This document shows, one piece after another, positions 25,959 to 35,716 of a stretch of DNA of 64,000 nucleotides (positions are counted from its first letter, which is position 1; every line of letters starts with the position of its first letter). Made by a program: the position numbers and the translations under genes. Where the stretch lies: NCBI GenBank assembly GCA_009692005.1, contig SHZZ01000005.1:1-64000 (forward strand). The letters are read 5' to 3'. The notes below the pieces were generated by a model. The model had not been told where the DNA came from. It did not search any database and worked only from the letters and a program-made list of their open reading frames with translations. This DNA comes from Gemmataceae bacterium. GTDB taxonomy: Bacteria; Planctomycetota; Planctomycetia; Gemmatales; Gemmataceae.

Positions 25959-28900
25959 ATGAGCGAAAAACCCACTGATCCGCCCACGCCCCAGGCGGTT
26001 CCGCCTGGTATCACGCCACTACCCAATCCCCCCGTTGATCTTGACTCTTCTGATCCGGCCAACCTGGTGTTCGCCAATATTCCCCCCTCGGATGATGTGC
26101 CCACGCAAATCTCCAGGCGCGGGCCTGAAAAATTCCTGCCCCCCGCCGATCAACAGGCTCCAGGCAACTGGCAGGGGAAAAAACTGGCCCACTATGAGTT
26201 GATTGAACCCCTCGGCCGAGGAGGCATGGCCACGGTCCTCAAGGCCCGCGACACCATCCTCGACCGCCTGGTGGCCTTGAAAATTCTCCCGCCCGACATG
26301 GCTGTTGAAGCGGACCATGTGCAGCGCTTTAGTCAGGAAGCGCGCGCCGCCGCCAAGTTGGATCATGAAAACATCGCCCGCGTGTTTTTCTGCGGCCAGG
26401 ATCAGAAACTCCACTTCATCGCTTTTGAATTTGTTGAAGGAACCACGCTTAAATCGGTTCTGGAAGCCAGGGGGCGCTTGCCCTATTTGGAAGCGCTGCA
26501 AGTGATGATCCAGGTGGCCCGCGGCCTGACGCACGCGGCTTCCCGCGGGGTGGTTCACCGCGACATTAAGCCTTCCAATATCATCATCACGCCGGAACAA
26601 CGGGCCAAGATTGTCGATATGGGTTTGGCCCGGTCCCTGGGGCCGGCAGAAGGCGGGTTGACCCAATCCGGAGTGACCCTTGGCACCTTCGATTACATCT
26701 CGCCCGAACAGGCGCTGGAACCGCGCGACGCAGACCACCGCAGCGATATTTATTCCCTCGGCTGCACCTTCTATCACGCCCTGACCGGAAAATGCCCGGT
26801 GCCGGAAGGAACCGCCGCCAGGAAGCTCTACCACCATCAGCATGTCAAACCGGCCGACCCGCGGCTGATCCTCCCTGATATTCCCCCCTCGATCATCGCA
26901 GTTCTTGACCGAATGATGGCGAAAAAGCAGGAAGACCGCTTTCAATCTCCGGGTGAAATGCTTCTGGCCATGGAACGGGCCGGGCAGGAACTCGGCATGG
27001 AATTTACCCCCAGCCAGCCTGCCGCCACGCTACCAGCGCCGACCATCGCGCCAGACAATTCACGGGCCTGGATTCCCCTGGCGGCCTTTGCCCTTTTGGC
27101 TCTGGTGATCCTGATCGATTCTTTCGGCGGACCATCGGGGCAAGCGCCCTCGGGGTGGTTGACTCAACAAACGGCGGCGAAAAACAGTCCTGCAGTGGTA
27201 AAAGACCCGGGAAATACCACGGGCAAGGAGGGGATGGGCAACCCGCCGGGCATGATTGATAACCCGCAGGCGGCCGCCCTTTTTGACAAGGAAGAATTCA
27301 CCCTGGCGGAGTTGCTCGATTGGCTGGATAAGAACAAGAACGCCGCGGAAATCGAAATCGTCCTTTCCAAAGATCTCGACCTTTCCCCTGGCGAGGGCCG
27401 CAATGACCCGGGGTTGCTCATCGCCGGGAAAAAAGTCACCCTGCGGGGAAAAGACCCTTCCCGCCCGCCGGTATTGAAACTGAATTATGACGGACGCGCC
27501 GCGGTGAATTCCTGGGCCCTCTTGGCCTTTGAAGCCGACGAAGTCACTGTGCAAGACTTAAAACTGGTCATGGATGCCCGCTTGTCCGACACGCGCATGC
27601 AAGGGCTGTTAATTAAAGGCGGGAAAAACCACATGGTGCGTCGATGCCAGGTGGTGCAAGCCCAGGCCTCCCCTGGGGAAACCCCTTCTCTGGTTTCGCT
27701 GGCGCTAGAAAACAGCGGCAGCACCCGCCCTTCCCTGGTTGTGGATGGTTGCTGTTTCCTGGGGTTTGAGCAATCCAGCCCGGCGCCCGAGGCACCAGGC
27801 AAGCCCGATGGGATGAAATTCCGCCAGGCGGAAAACGGCGGCCAGGCCGCCATCCATCTGGCAGGCAATGGCTCGCTTTTAGTTCGCGATTGTGTGTTCA
27901 GTCCGCATGACTCGGTCATTCATGTCACTGGCAGCGCCGATCAAGAAAACAAAATCATTCTGCAACACTGTTCCATCCTGGCCGCCAATGGCACGACCCT
28001 GGTAAAATCCGACCGGGCGATCACGCCAGCAATTGAAATGCGCCAGAGTATTTACGCCCGCGCCACCGATGCCTCCGCCCCTCAGGAAAACGACGGCGCT
28101 TCCTTGATGAAACTCGCCAACGCCGGGAATACTCTTCGCTTTTCCGGACAGGACAACCGCTATTTCCAGATCGAGCCTTTTCTTGCCCTTCCCTTCGAGC
28201 AGGAAACTCTTCGCGACCTGGGTTCTTTTCAAAAATACCTGGCCCGAAATAGCACGGGTAAGGATGAATCACGGATTTTGGAACTTCCTCCCTGGAAGGA
28301 TGAACAACCCCTGAAGCTGCTTGAGGAAAACCGCCTTGGCCAGGCCTTCCAGGTGAAGGACGCCTTCCGCGATACGCGTTTGCCATCCAGCCCGGCCGAC
28401 CGCTTGCTGGGGGCGGAGCGCTTTCTGCAATTCTCGTATTTATCCAGCCCGCTGCCTGCTCTGGAAACCCGGCCGGATGACCCGGTGGCCAAAGTCCGCA
28501 TGGTTGATCCGGGGCGCGACGAACCGGCGGGGATGGTATTCAAATCGCTGGAACAAGCTCTTGCCACCGCGAAAAATGGCGAGACCATTCTGCTGAACTG
28601 GGATGGGGATCAAATTGTATCCCCCATTCGCCTGGAGAAGTCCGGCGTGGAAATCACTCTGAAGCCAGCCCCGGGAAAGAAACCGGTCCTCGTTCCCGCC
28701 AGCCCCAAGGAAGGTGAATCCGGCGCCCTGTTCCAGGTTGTTGATTCGACTCTCCGTTTGGATGGGTTGGAATTTCATATCCGCCCGAACGCCGAGGGGC
28801 GGACCCATTCGCTCGGCATCGTGGGCAAAAGCGGCAGCCTGATTATCCGCAATTGCTCCATCACCATGGAAAAAGGAACCAACACCAACCTTCCCGCCTT

Positions 28901-29600
28901 GTTCGCGCAAGCGGGGGAATCCAACCTGATGATGATGGATGCCATGCCTGGGAAACCCCCGGCGCCTCCTTCTTCCCTGGTGGTCGATTCCTCGAAGATA
29001 CGCGGTGAGTGCCACCTCTTTCGCAACCGCACCAATAAACCGTGCGACTTGCAAATAACTGGAAGCCTGGTGGCCATCACAGGGTCAATCGTGCGGGTCG
29101 AGGGTCCGGCGTCGCCTGGCGCCACGGCCGGGGTGGTTTCCGCCCGCTTTTCCCAATCCACCCTTTGTACTGCCGCCGAATCTATCCACTTTTCCAACCT
29201 GCGGAAAACCGCCGCCCCGTTTCCGTTGCGTGCCGCCGACTGCCTCTTCATCCCCTTGAACAAGAACCCCCTGGTCAAGCTGTTGGAAACCGAGGTGGAT
29301 TCGGCCTGGATCCGGGAGGCGGTCCGGTATGAGGGGCAGCGCAACACCTATGTTCAGGTGGACACGCCGCTTGTCCTCGGCGCGGTGCGCGAAGATGTGC
29401 CGCCGTTTTCTCTTTCAAAAGACGAATGGCAGGAAATGTTTCAAGAGGCGCAGCCGCGGCATGTCAGCCAGCCGCCAGAGGCGATGCAATTCAAGCCGGG
29501 GCCATTCTGGATGGCGCCGCCGGTGCAATTCCGCCTGGAGTCTGCGCCCAACGCAGGGGTCATGGAGAACAGTCTTTTAATGGCAAAACCCGGATCGTAA
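25959..29600 (+). CDS. Transmembrane Ser/Thr protein kinase with beta-helix-like sensor domain
   Basis: 1213 aa. A Pro-rich leader (1-75) precedes a Hanks-type kinase domain (about 78-345): glycine loop LGRGGMATVLKA, Lys108 in VALKIL, HRDIKPSN with catalytic Asp202, DMG (in place of DFG) at 220, GTFDYISPEQA. A transmembrane helix (about 370-388, IPLAAFALLALVILID) is followed by some 800 residues outside the cytoplasm, with repeated short strands (LVVDGCCFLGFE, LIIRNCSITME, KVTLRGKD, VEITLKPAPGKKPVLV) that look like right-handed parallel beta-helix rungs. The long C-terminus probably senses a surface ligand; not tested. Alone in its transcription unit with its own promoter. Confidence 0.9.
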   Translation: MSEKPTDPPTPQAVPPGITPLPNPPVDLDSSDPANLVFANIPPSDDVPTQISRRGPEKFLPPADQQAPGNWQGKKLAHYELIEPLGRGGMATVLKARDTILDRLVALKILPPDMAVEADHVQRFSQEARAAAKLDHENIARVFFCGQDQKLHFIAFEFVEGTTLKSVLEARGRLPYLEALQVMIQVARGLTHAASRGVVHRDIKPSNIIITPEQRAKIVDMGLARSLGPAEGGLTQSGVTLGTFDYISPEQALEPRDADHRSDIYSLGCTFYHALTGKCPVPEGTAARKLYHHQHVKPADPRLILPDIPPSIIAVLDRMMAKKQEDRFQSPGEMLLAMERAGQELGMEFTPSQPAATLPAPTIAPDNSRAWIPLAAFALLALVILIDSFGGPSGQAPSGWLTQQTAAKNSPAVVKDPGNTTGKEGMGNPPGMIDNPQAAALFDKEEFTLAELLDWLDKNKNAAEIEIVLSKDLDLSPGEGRNDPGLLIAGKKVTLRGKDPSRPPVLKLNYDGRAAVNSWALLAFEADEVTVQDLKLVMDARLSDTRMQGLLIKGGKNHMVRRCQVVQAQASPGETPSLVSLALENSGSTRPSLVVDGCCFLGFEQSSPAPEAPGKPDGMKFRQAENGGQAAIHLAGNGSLLVRDCVFSPHDSVIHVTGSADQENKIILQHCSILAANGTTLVKSDRAITPAIEMRQSIYARATDASAPQENDGASLMKLANAGNTLRFSGQDNRYFQIEPFLALPFEQETLRDLGSFQKYLARNSTGKDESRILELPPWKDEQPLKLLEENRLGQAFQVKDAFRDTRLPSSPADRLLGAERFLQFSYLSSPLPALETRPDDPVAKVRMVDPGRDEPAGMVFKSLEQALATAKNGETILLNWDGDQIVSPIRLEKSGVEITLKPAPGKKPVLVPASPKEGESGALFQVVDSTLRLDGLEFHIRPNAEGRTHSLGIVGKSGSLIIRNCSITMEKGTNTNLPALFAQAGESNLMMMDAMPGKPPAPPSSLVVDSSKIRGECHLFRNRTNKPCDLQITGSLVAITGSIVRVEGPASPGATAGVVSARFSQSTLCTAAESIHFSNLRKTAAPFPLRAADCLFIPLNKNPLVKLLETEVDSAWIREAVRYEGQRNTYVQVDTPLVLGAVREDVPPFSLSKDEWQEMFQEAQPRHVSQPPEAMQFKPGPFWMAPPVQFRLESAPNAGVMENSLLMAKPGS

Positions 29601-29656
29601 TACCCGGGTTCGCCATGGAATATTCAGTCAGGAAAAAACCTCGGCGGCTAACCAAA

Positions 29657-29800
29657 CTACTTTTTCTTGCTCTTCTTTTTCACCGGCTTCTTTTTGCCGC
29701 CCTTGGCCGCGGCCTTGGCGCTTTTCTTTTTCCCAAAGATCGCATCATACCCCGATGAAAAATTCTTCGTCTCAGATAAACCAATTCGCACAATACTCAT
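29657..29800 (-). CDS. 47-aa Lys-rich small protein
   Basis: Starts ATG 29800 (MSIVRIGLSETKNFSSGYD) with AGAGGA 8 bases upstream; an in-frame upstream start is possible but lacks such a site. After AIFGKKK the tail is almost pure Lys/Ala/Gly/Pro (ends VKKKSKKK), pI extremely high. The structured N-terminus plus basic tail suggests a nucleic-acid or chromatin-type binder. Similar tiny proteins seem to recur in planctomycetes from memory. No function assigned. Confidence 0.7.
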   Translation of the reverse strand: MSIVRIGLSETKNFSSGYDAIFGKKKSAKAAAKGGKKKPVKKKSKKK

Positions 29801-29977
29801 GGCACATCCTCTTGGGCTACATCCGTTGGCAAGGCAGTTATTCATACGGCCCTTTTTCATTTTCCTATTTTAGGACCGCAGGCAGTTTCTGTCGATACCT
29901 GGTGGTTTTAGAGTTATGGGAAAAGGCCGAAATTAGCCCGCTGCTTGAAGAAGCAGTCGCAACACCAAGTCATCAAA

Positions 29978-31147
29978 CTAATTCAAGGATTTACCTTCCA
30001 CCAGCAAGATGAGAATCTCCATGGCTTTGTAAAGCTGGTCCGTTTCAATCCACTCATCCTTGGTATGCGCTTGCGCGATGTTTCCAGGGCCGAAAACCAC
30101 GGCGGGGATTCCCAAATCGCCCAGCGTGGCCGCGTCAGTGCCATAAGGAACCGCCTCGACCACGGACTGCCCCAGGACTTTCCTCAGGCAATCGCCCAGG
30201 CCTTGCACCAGTTCGGCGGAATGCTCGTCGCCCAGGGCAGGCGCCGCCAGCCAAGGCTCGGTAACTTCAAACCAATCGCCTGGGCAAGAGCTGTGTAGGT
30301 AGGAACGAAAATCCTCCACCGCCGCCAGCGGAGCTTCCCCAGGCAAAAGTCTGCGGTCAAATTGCGCCGTACAGGAATCAGGCACGGTGTTCACGCTGGT
30401 CCCTCCCTTGATCATTCCCATGCTGAGGGAGGCGGAGCCAAGTCTTGGGTGGCGCGGGCCCTGCGCCAGTTTTTTCGCGTAGGCTTCCACCACGGGAACC
30501 AAGGCCCCCATGCGGTAAATGGCGTTCTCGCCCAGGTGCGGCGTGGAACTGTGGCACGATTTTCCACGCGTGATCAAGTCCCAACGCACCGCCCCTTTAT
30601 GAGCGTTTACGATGCGCAATTGAGTTGGTTCAGCAATCACGGCCCAAATGGACTTGGGATCTTTCTCCCTCACCCAGGAACTTCCCGCTATTTTTTGAAT
30701 GCCATGAAAGCCATGCTCTTCGTCCACCGTGCAAGCCATGACCACCTGGGGCATGCCGCTTTTCTTTTTCTGGTGCAAGCGAAGAAACGCCGCCAGCATG
30801 GAGGCCATGCCGCCTTTCACATCGCAAGCGCCCCGGCCAAAAAGTTTTCCCCCTTCCACCCGGCCGCCAAATGGGTCGATGGTCATGCCGTCAATGGGAA
30901 CCGTATCTTGGTGGGCCTCAAAGAGAATGGTTGATGACGCGGGCCCGGGGGGATCGAGGAAGGCCACAATATTCTCCCGGCCCGGCAAGGCCATGGAGCG
31001 CAGGCAGCGAAGGCCATGGGAGGTAAACAACTTTTCCAAATAGGCGGTCACCCGCGATTCATGAATCAGTTCCGGCGGCAGGTCGCGGCCCATGGGATTG
31101 ATACTGGGAAGCTGCACCAGGTCGGCAAGGATTCGCACGGGGTCCAT
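29978..31147 (-). CDS. M20 family metallopeptidase (ArgE/DapE-like)
   Basis: 389 aa. Di-zinc amidohydrolase with LFEAHQDTVP (first zinc His/Asp), RGACDVKGGMASML, CTVDEEHGFHG (catalytic Glu), VIAEPTQLRI, and a dimerisation domain with HSSTPHLGENAIYRM. VFGPGNIAQAH near the C-terminus holds the last zinc His. Start at ATG 31147 (MDPVRILADLVQLPSIN) because the 18 residues before it look unconserved. Acetylornithine deacetylase or succinyl-diaminopimelate desuccinylase cannot be told apart by eye. Divergent from sucC. Confidence 0.9.
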   Translation of the reverse strand: MDPVRILADLVQLPSINPMGRDLPPELIHESRVTAYLEKLFTSHGLRCLRSMALPGRENIVAFLDPPGPASSTILFEAHQDTVPIDGMTIDPFGGRVEGGKLFGRGACDVKGGMASMLAAFLRLHQKKKSGMPQVVMACTVDEEHGFHGIQKIAGSSWVREKDPKSIWAVIAEPTQLRIVNAHKGAVRWDLITRGKSCHSSTPHLGENAIYRMGALVPVVEAYAKKLAQGPRHPRLGSASLSMGMIKGGTSVNTVPDSCTAQFDRRLLPGEAPLAAVEDFRSYLHSSCPGDWFEVTEPWLAAPALGDEHSAELVQGLGDCLRKVLGQSVVEAVPYGTDAATLGDLGIPAVVFGPGNIAQAHTKDEWIETDQLYKAMEILILLVEGKSLN

Positions 31148-31194
31148 GGCGCCATCTCCCAAAAAAGGTTTACTTTTCCTGGCCCGGCTGGCTA

Positions 31195-31223
31195 CTGGCA
31201 TCCCACAGAGTTCATCCTATAAA
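31195..31223 (+). promoter_or_regulatory. Promoter of sucCD
   Basis: CTGGCA (31195-31200), a 17-base spacer, and TATAAA (31218-31223) lie in the divergent gap, some 70 bases upstream of the sucC ATG. Spacing is optimal and the -10 differs from consensus by one base. Confidence 0.45.
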
Positions 31224-31291
31224 GACACCATCGTGTTCCGAAAGGAAATCTCGCCGAGGGCCAACTGGCCGCCGCTTTGCACGGAGAATCC

Positions 31292-32479
31292 ATGAAGATT
31301 CATGAGTACCAGGCCAAGGAGTTGCTTTCAAAAGAAGGGGCGGCCATTCCCCTGGGCATTCCCGTCAACACTCCAGGGGAAGCGGTGGCTGCCTTCGACA
31401 AACTGGGCGGCAAGCCGGTGGTTTTGAAGTGCCAGATCCACGCCGGCGGTCGGGGCAAAGGCCGGTTCAAAGACAGCGGCAAGGATTTTGGCGGAGTCAA
31501 ATACCTCACGCGCAGGGAAGATATTCTACCCGTCGCGGAGGTCATGTTTCGTTTTCCTCTCGTCACCGCTCAAACGGGTCCTCTAGGCCAAAAAGTTTCC
31601 AAGGTGCTGGTGCAAAGCGCCGCGGACATCGCCAGGGAGATTTACCTGGGCGTCGTTCTCGACCGTGCCAGTGGCATGCCGGTGATGATGGCCTGCGCCG
31701 AGGGGGGCGTGGAAATTGAAGAACTGGCTCGCACCCACCCGGAAAAAATCCTCAAGACAGCAATTTCCCCGGAAGCAGGTTTGCAGCCTTTTCAAGCGAG
31801 AAAAATGGCCTTCGCCCTTGGCTTCACCCCGGAGCAGGCGCCGCATGCTGAGTCCATCATGATGGCCCTGGCCAAGGTTTTCCTGGAAAAAGATTGCTCG
31901 CTCGCGGAGATCAACCCACTGGTAGTCACCCCCACGGGTGAAGTCGTCGCTCTCGACGCCAAGATCACCTTCGATGACAACGGCCTGTTCCGGCACCCGG
32001 AGCTGGAATCCCTGCGCGACCTGACGGAGGAAAACCCGGCCGAGGTTCGTGCCGCCAAGGCAGGGTTAAGTTTCGTGCAAATGGACGGCAACATCGGCTG
32101 CCTGGTCAATGGAGCCGGATTGGCCATGAGTACCATGGACATTATCAAGCACCATGGAGGTGAACCGGCCAACTTTCTTGATGTCGGCGGCGGTGCCAAC
32201 AAGGACCAGGCCACCGAAGCCTTCCGCATCCTCCTTGCCGACACCAAGGTCAAAGCCGTGCTGGTCAACATTTTTGGCGGCATCATGAAGTGCGACACCA
32301 TCGCCCAGGCCATTCTCGCAGCCTACAAGGAAGTCGGCTTCCATGTCCCCTTGGTTGTGCGGCTGGAAGGGACCAATGTCCAGGAAGGGAAAAAGATTCT
32401 GTCCGAGAGCGGGTTGAAGATCATCACCGCCGACGGGTTGACCGAGGCGGCCAAGAAAGTTGTCGCTGCCGCTGGCTGA
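31292..32479 (+). CDS. sucC: Succinyl-CoA synthetase (ADP-forming) beta subunit
   Basis: 395 aa ATP-grasp subunit of the TCA-cycle enzyme. Begins [12 protein letters not shown], with [34 protein letters not shown], and the CoA-ligase domain ending [18 protein letters not shown] and [15 protein letters not shown]. The upstream in-frame codons (five residues) are ignored because GGAG precedes ATG 31292. SucD follows after 39 bases. Confidence 0.97.
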   Translation: MKIHEYQAKELLSKEGAAIPLGIPVNTPGEAVAAFDKLGGKPVVLKCQIHAGGRGKGRFKDSGKDFGGVKYLTRREDILPVAEVMFRFPLVTAQTGPLGQKVSKVLVQSAADIAREIYLGVVLDRASGMPVMMACAEGGVEIEELARTHPEKILKTAISPEAGLQPFQARKMAFALGFTPEQAPHAESIMMALAKVFLEKDCSLAEINPLVVTPTGEVVALDAKITFDDNGLFRHPELESLRDLTEENPAEVRAAKAGLSFVQMDGNIGCLVNGAGLAMSTMDIIKHHGGEPANFLDVGGGANKDQATEAFRILLADTKVKAVLVNIFGGIMKCDTIAQAILAAYKEVGFHVPLVVRLEGTNVQEGKKILSESGLKIITADGLTEAAKKVVAAAG

Positions 32480-32518
32480 AAATTACCAATATTACGGGCA
32501 TTCAAGGGAGTTGTTGGC

Positions 32519-33397
32519 ATGAGCATTCTGGTGGACAAAAACACTAAGGTATTATGCCAGGGCCTGGGCAAGGCGGGAACTTTCCACGCCATCCAGTGCC
32601 GCGAGTACGGCACCCAAGTGGTTGGCGGCGTGGTTCCAGGCAAGGGAGGCACGGTCAAGGAAGGCTTTGCCCTGTTCAACACGGTTGCGGAGGCGGTTAG
32701 CAAAACTGGCGCCGACGCCACCATGATCTTTGTCCCCCCCCCTGCTGCCGCTGATGCTATTCTTGAAGCTGCCGACGCTGGCATTCGCGTCATCGTCGCC
32801 ATTACCGAAGGCATCCCAGTTTTAGACATGGCCCGGGTGAAACGGTTTCTGGAAAGCAAACCCAATAGCCGGCTCATCGGCCCCAACTGCCCAGGCATCA
32901 TCACCCCAGGGCAGTGCAAGATCGGCATCATGCCCGGTTACATTCACAAACCGGGAACGGTCGGCGTCATTTCCCGTAGCGGCACACTTACCTATGAAGC
33001 CGTTTGGCAGCTCACCAACCTCGGCCTCGGGCAATCCACCTGCGTGGGCATCGGCGGCGACCCCATTATCGGCACGAACCAAATCGACTTGTTGAAAATG
33101 TTTCAGGATGACCCAGGCACCGAGGCCATTTTGCTGATGGGGGAAATCGGCGGCACAGCCGAGGAGGAAGCTGCGGCTTTCGTGCAAAAGCATGTGACCA
33201 AGCCAGTGGCGGCGTTTATCGCTGGCCAGACCGCCCCGCCGGGAAAGCGCATGGGGCATGCAGGGGCGATCATCAGCGGCGGCACCGGCTCGGCTCAGGA
33301 CAAAATCGCCGCCTTGAAAAAAGCCGGCATCCTTGTGGCCGAAAGTCCAGCCGACCTCGGCAGCACATTGCAAAAAGCTATCCAGGCGAAAAAATAA
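32519..33397 (+). CDS. sucD: Succinyl-CoA synthetase alpha subunit
   Basis: 292 aa, the CoA-binding partner of SucC. Begins [19 protein letters not shown], contains [36 protein letters not shown], and the phospho-histidine loop [20 protein letters not shown] near the C-terminus. Length is normal. With sucC forms a two-gene operon. Confidence 0.97.
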   Translation: MSILVDKNTKVLCQGLGKAGTFHAIQCREYGTQVVGGVVPGKGGTVKEGFALFNTVAEAVSKTGADATMIFVPPPAAADAILEAADAGIRVIVAITEGIPVLDMARVKRFLESKPNSRLIGPNCPGIITPGQCKIGIMPGYIHKPGTVGVISRSGTLTYEAVWQLTNLGLGQSTCVGIGGDPIIGTNQIDLLKMFQDDPGTEAILLMGEIGGTAEEEAAAFVQKHVTKPVAAFIAGQTAPPGKRMGHAGAIISGGTGSAQDKIAALKKAGILVAESPADLGSTLQKAIQAKK

Positions 33398-33457
33398 CTC
33401 CCGAGTTTAGTTCACTTCAATCCTGCTTTCCCTCTCCGCCCCTGATACCATGGGGGC

Positions 33458-34888
33458 ATGAATGACATTATGAACTCACTGAACCGCAGGGATTTCCTGC
33501 GCCACCCGATGGGTCCATGCGGCACCCTGGCCCTTTCCTGGCTGCTTACCCAGGACGGCTTTGCCGACACCACCGCCCGCGACCCCAAACGGCCGCTGGC
33601 CCCACGAATGCCTCATCACAAACCCCGGGCCAAGTCGGTCATTTTCATGTTCATGACTGGCGGGCCCAGCCAGATGGACCTCTTCGACCCCAAGCCCGAA
33701 CTGGCCCGTTTAAATGGCCAACCATTGCCACCCAGCTTTGGCAAACCGATCAGCCAGTTCACCAAGGGCGACACCGCCATTCTCGCCTCCACAAGAAAAT
33801 TCAAAAAGCATGGGAAGTCGGGCATGTGGATGTCCGATCTGCTGCCCAACCTGGCCACTTGCGCCGACGATCTTTGCTACCTCAACTCTTGCTTTTGCAC
33901 CAGCACGGTGCATGCCCCGGCCATGTACGAACTTCACTCGGGCCGAACCTTGATGGGTTACCCCAGCCTTGGGTCGTGGGTGACCTATGGCCTGGGGACC
34001 AGTAATGAAAACCTTCCCGCCTACTGTGTCATGATTCAGCCCGAAGGCACGCCGGAAGGCGGCGCCCCTTGCTGGTCCAACGCCTTTCTCCCCTCGGTCT
34101 ACCAGGGCACGCTTCTGCGCAAAGGGAAAAACCCAATCCTGCATTTGAAGCCCCCGGCGGATGTTTCCCCCGAGAGGCAAAAATCCACCCTCGACTTCCT
34201 CAAGACGCTTAATGAAAAGGACCTCGATCCCTCGCGCAGCGATCTGGCCGCGCGCATCGCTTCTTATGAGCTGGCCTTTCGCATGCAAAGCCATGCGCCC
34301 GAGGCGGTGGACCTTGCCAAGGAAACGCAGGTCACCCGCGATAACTACGGATTAGAGGACAAAAAAACCGCGGACTTCGGCACCCGCTGCCTTTTGGCCA
34401 GGCGTCTGGTGGAACGCGGCGTGCGCTTCGTGCAAATTTATTCTGGCGGCGGACCTTTGATCACCCAGTGGGACGCCCACGACGATGTCAATTCCAACCA
34501 CGAGAGAATGTGCGGGCATGTCGACAAACCCATTGCAGCGTTGCTCAAGGATTTGAAACACCGCGGACTTCTCGATTCCACCCTGGTGGTTTGGGCCAGC
34601 GAATTCGGCCGACTGCCCAACACCCAGGGCGGCTACGGCCGCGACCACAACCCCCACGGCTTTACCATGTGGATGGCGGGAGGCGGGGTGCGCGGCGGCG
34701 CCGCCATCGGACAAACCGATGAACTTGGACTGCACGCCATTGACAAACGCATCTCCGTCAACGATTTTCACGCCACTCTCCTTCACCTGTTGGGCCTCGA
34801 CCACGAAAAACTTATCTACCCTCATGGCGGGCGCGACGAACGCCTGACCGATGTTTCAGGCCGAGTAGTGGAAGAGGTTTTGGCCTAA
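33458..34888 (+). CDS. DUF1501 protein with Tat signal
   Basis: 476 aa. A twin-arginine signal (NRRDFLRHP) followed by a metal-dependent phosphatase/sulfatase-like fold: [27 protein letters not shown]-like [30 protein letters not shown] and [16 protein letters not shown]1501 proteins are a planctomycete hallmark, usually beside DUF1553 cytochrome-domain genes, with no assigned reaction; none is adjacent here. Start could also be at ATG 33470. Export through Tat implies it folds in the cytoplasm, probably with a metal. Confidence 0.88.
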   Translation: MNDIMNSLNRRDFLRHPMGPCGTLALSWLLTQDGFADTTARDPKRPLAPRMPHHKPRAKSVIFMFMTGGPSQMDLFDPKPELARLNGQPLPPSFGKPISQFTKGDTAILASTRKFKKHGKSGMWMSDLLPNLATCADDLCYLNSCFCTSTVHAPAMYELHSGRTLMGYPSLGSWVTYGLGTSNENLPAYCVMIQPEGTPEGGAPCWSNAFLPSVYQGTLLRKGKNPILHLKPPADVSPERQKSTLDFLKTLNEKDLDPSRSDLAARIASYELAFRMQSHAPEAVDLAKETQVTRDNYGLEDKKTADFGTRCLLARRLVERGVRFVQIYSGGGPLITQWDAHDDVNSNHERMCGHVDKPIAALLKDLKHRGLLDSTLVVWASEFGRLPNTQGGYGRDHNPHGFTMWMAGGGVRGGAAIGQTDELGLHAIDKRISVNDFHATLLHLLGLDHEKLIYPHGGRDERLTDVSGRVVEEVLA

Positions 34889-34905
34889 GTTTCAGGAACC
34901 GCCTC

Positions 34906-35676
34906 ATGATCCTGCCGCTTTTCGATGACAATTCCGACCGCCGGACCTTGCCCCTGGTCAACTACGCGTTGATCGCACTCAACATTTTTGTCTTCGTTTT
35001 TTGCCAGCACATGGCAGAGGACGCCCGCTTTACCATGACTTGGTCCACTGTCCCCAAGGAAATCCTTACGGGCCAGGACATTCAAACCGAACCCAAAGTC
35101 ATTGGGAAACTTCGCAACGGTGAACAGGTCATCATGCCGGGGCTGGAGCAAACCCCGATTTCTGTCTACCTCACCTTGTTTACTTCCATGTTCATGCATG
35201 GCGGCCTGGGGCACATTCTTGGCAACATGCTTTTTCTTTGGATCTTTGGCGACAATGTTGAAGACCGCCTGGGCCACGCCCGCTATTTACTTTTTTACCT
35301 GGCCTGCGGCATCGCCGCCTCACTGGCCCATGTCGCCGTTTGTGTGATGTTTCAAACCAACCTGCTGACCCCAAGCCTGGGCGCGAGCGGCGCCATTTCC
35401 GGCGTCATGGGAGCCTATGCCTTCTTCTTCCCCAACAAAAGCGTCACCGTTCTTATGTTTCGCTTTATCACCACGGTTCCGGCTTTCGTCGCGGTTGGCC
35501 TGTGGTTTCTTTTCCAGGTGATCAGCGGGTCGACCGCCGTGGGAGGGAAGCAAGGAGGCGGAGTGGCCTACGGCGCGCACATCGGCGGTTTTCTCTTCGG
35601 CATCCCCTTGGGAATCCTACTCGATGCCCGCAGAAAAAATCCTCAGCCGGAATGGCTTGAACAGAACCGCCCATAA
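34906..35676 (+). CDS. Rhomboid-family intramembrane serine protease
   Basis: 256 aa with several transmembrane helices. Active-site Ser in LGASGAISGVMGAY and His in AYGAHIGGFLFG, plus the conserved GHILGNMLFLWIFGDNVEDRLGH loop. The N-terminal extension before the first catalytic helix (about 90 residues) is common in rhomboids with a PROTEINASE-like loop. 17 bases after the DUF1501 gene, so cotranscribed. Substrate unknown. Confidence 0.92.
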   Translation: MILPLFDDNSDRRTLPLVNYALIALNIFVFVFCQHMAEDARFTMTWSTVPKEILTGQDIQTEPKVIGKLRNGEQVIMPGLEQTPISVYLTLFTSMFMHGGLGHILGNMLFLWIFGDNVEDRLGHARYLLFYLACGIAASLAHVAVCVMFQTNLLTPSLGASGAISGVMGAYAFFFPNKSVTVLMFRFITTVPAFVAVGLWFLFQVISGSTAVGGKQGGGVAYGAHIGGFLFGIPLGILLDARRKNPQPEWLEQNRP

Positions 35677-35716
35677 ACTTGAGCAAGTTCAAAAGAAAGA
35701 AAGCGCACCGAGCCGA

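Noticed and set aside
26019-26945. 308-aa open frame opposite the kinase domain
   Set aside because: The kinase motifs on the + strand are decisive.
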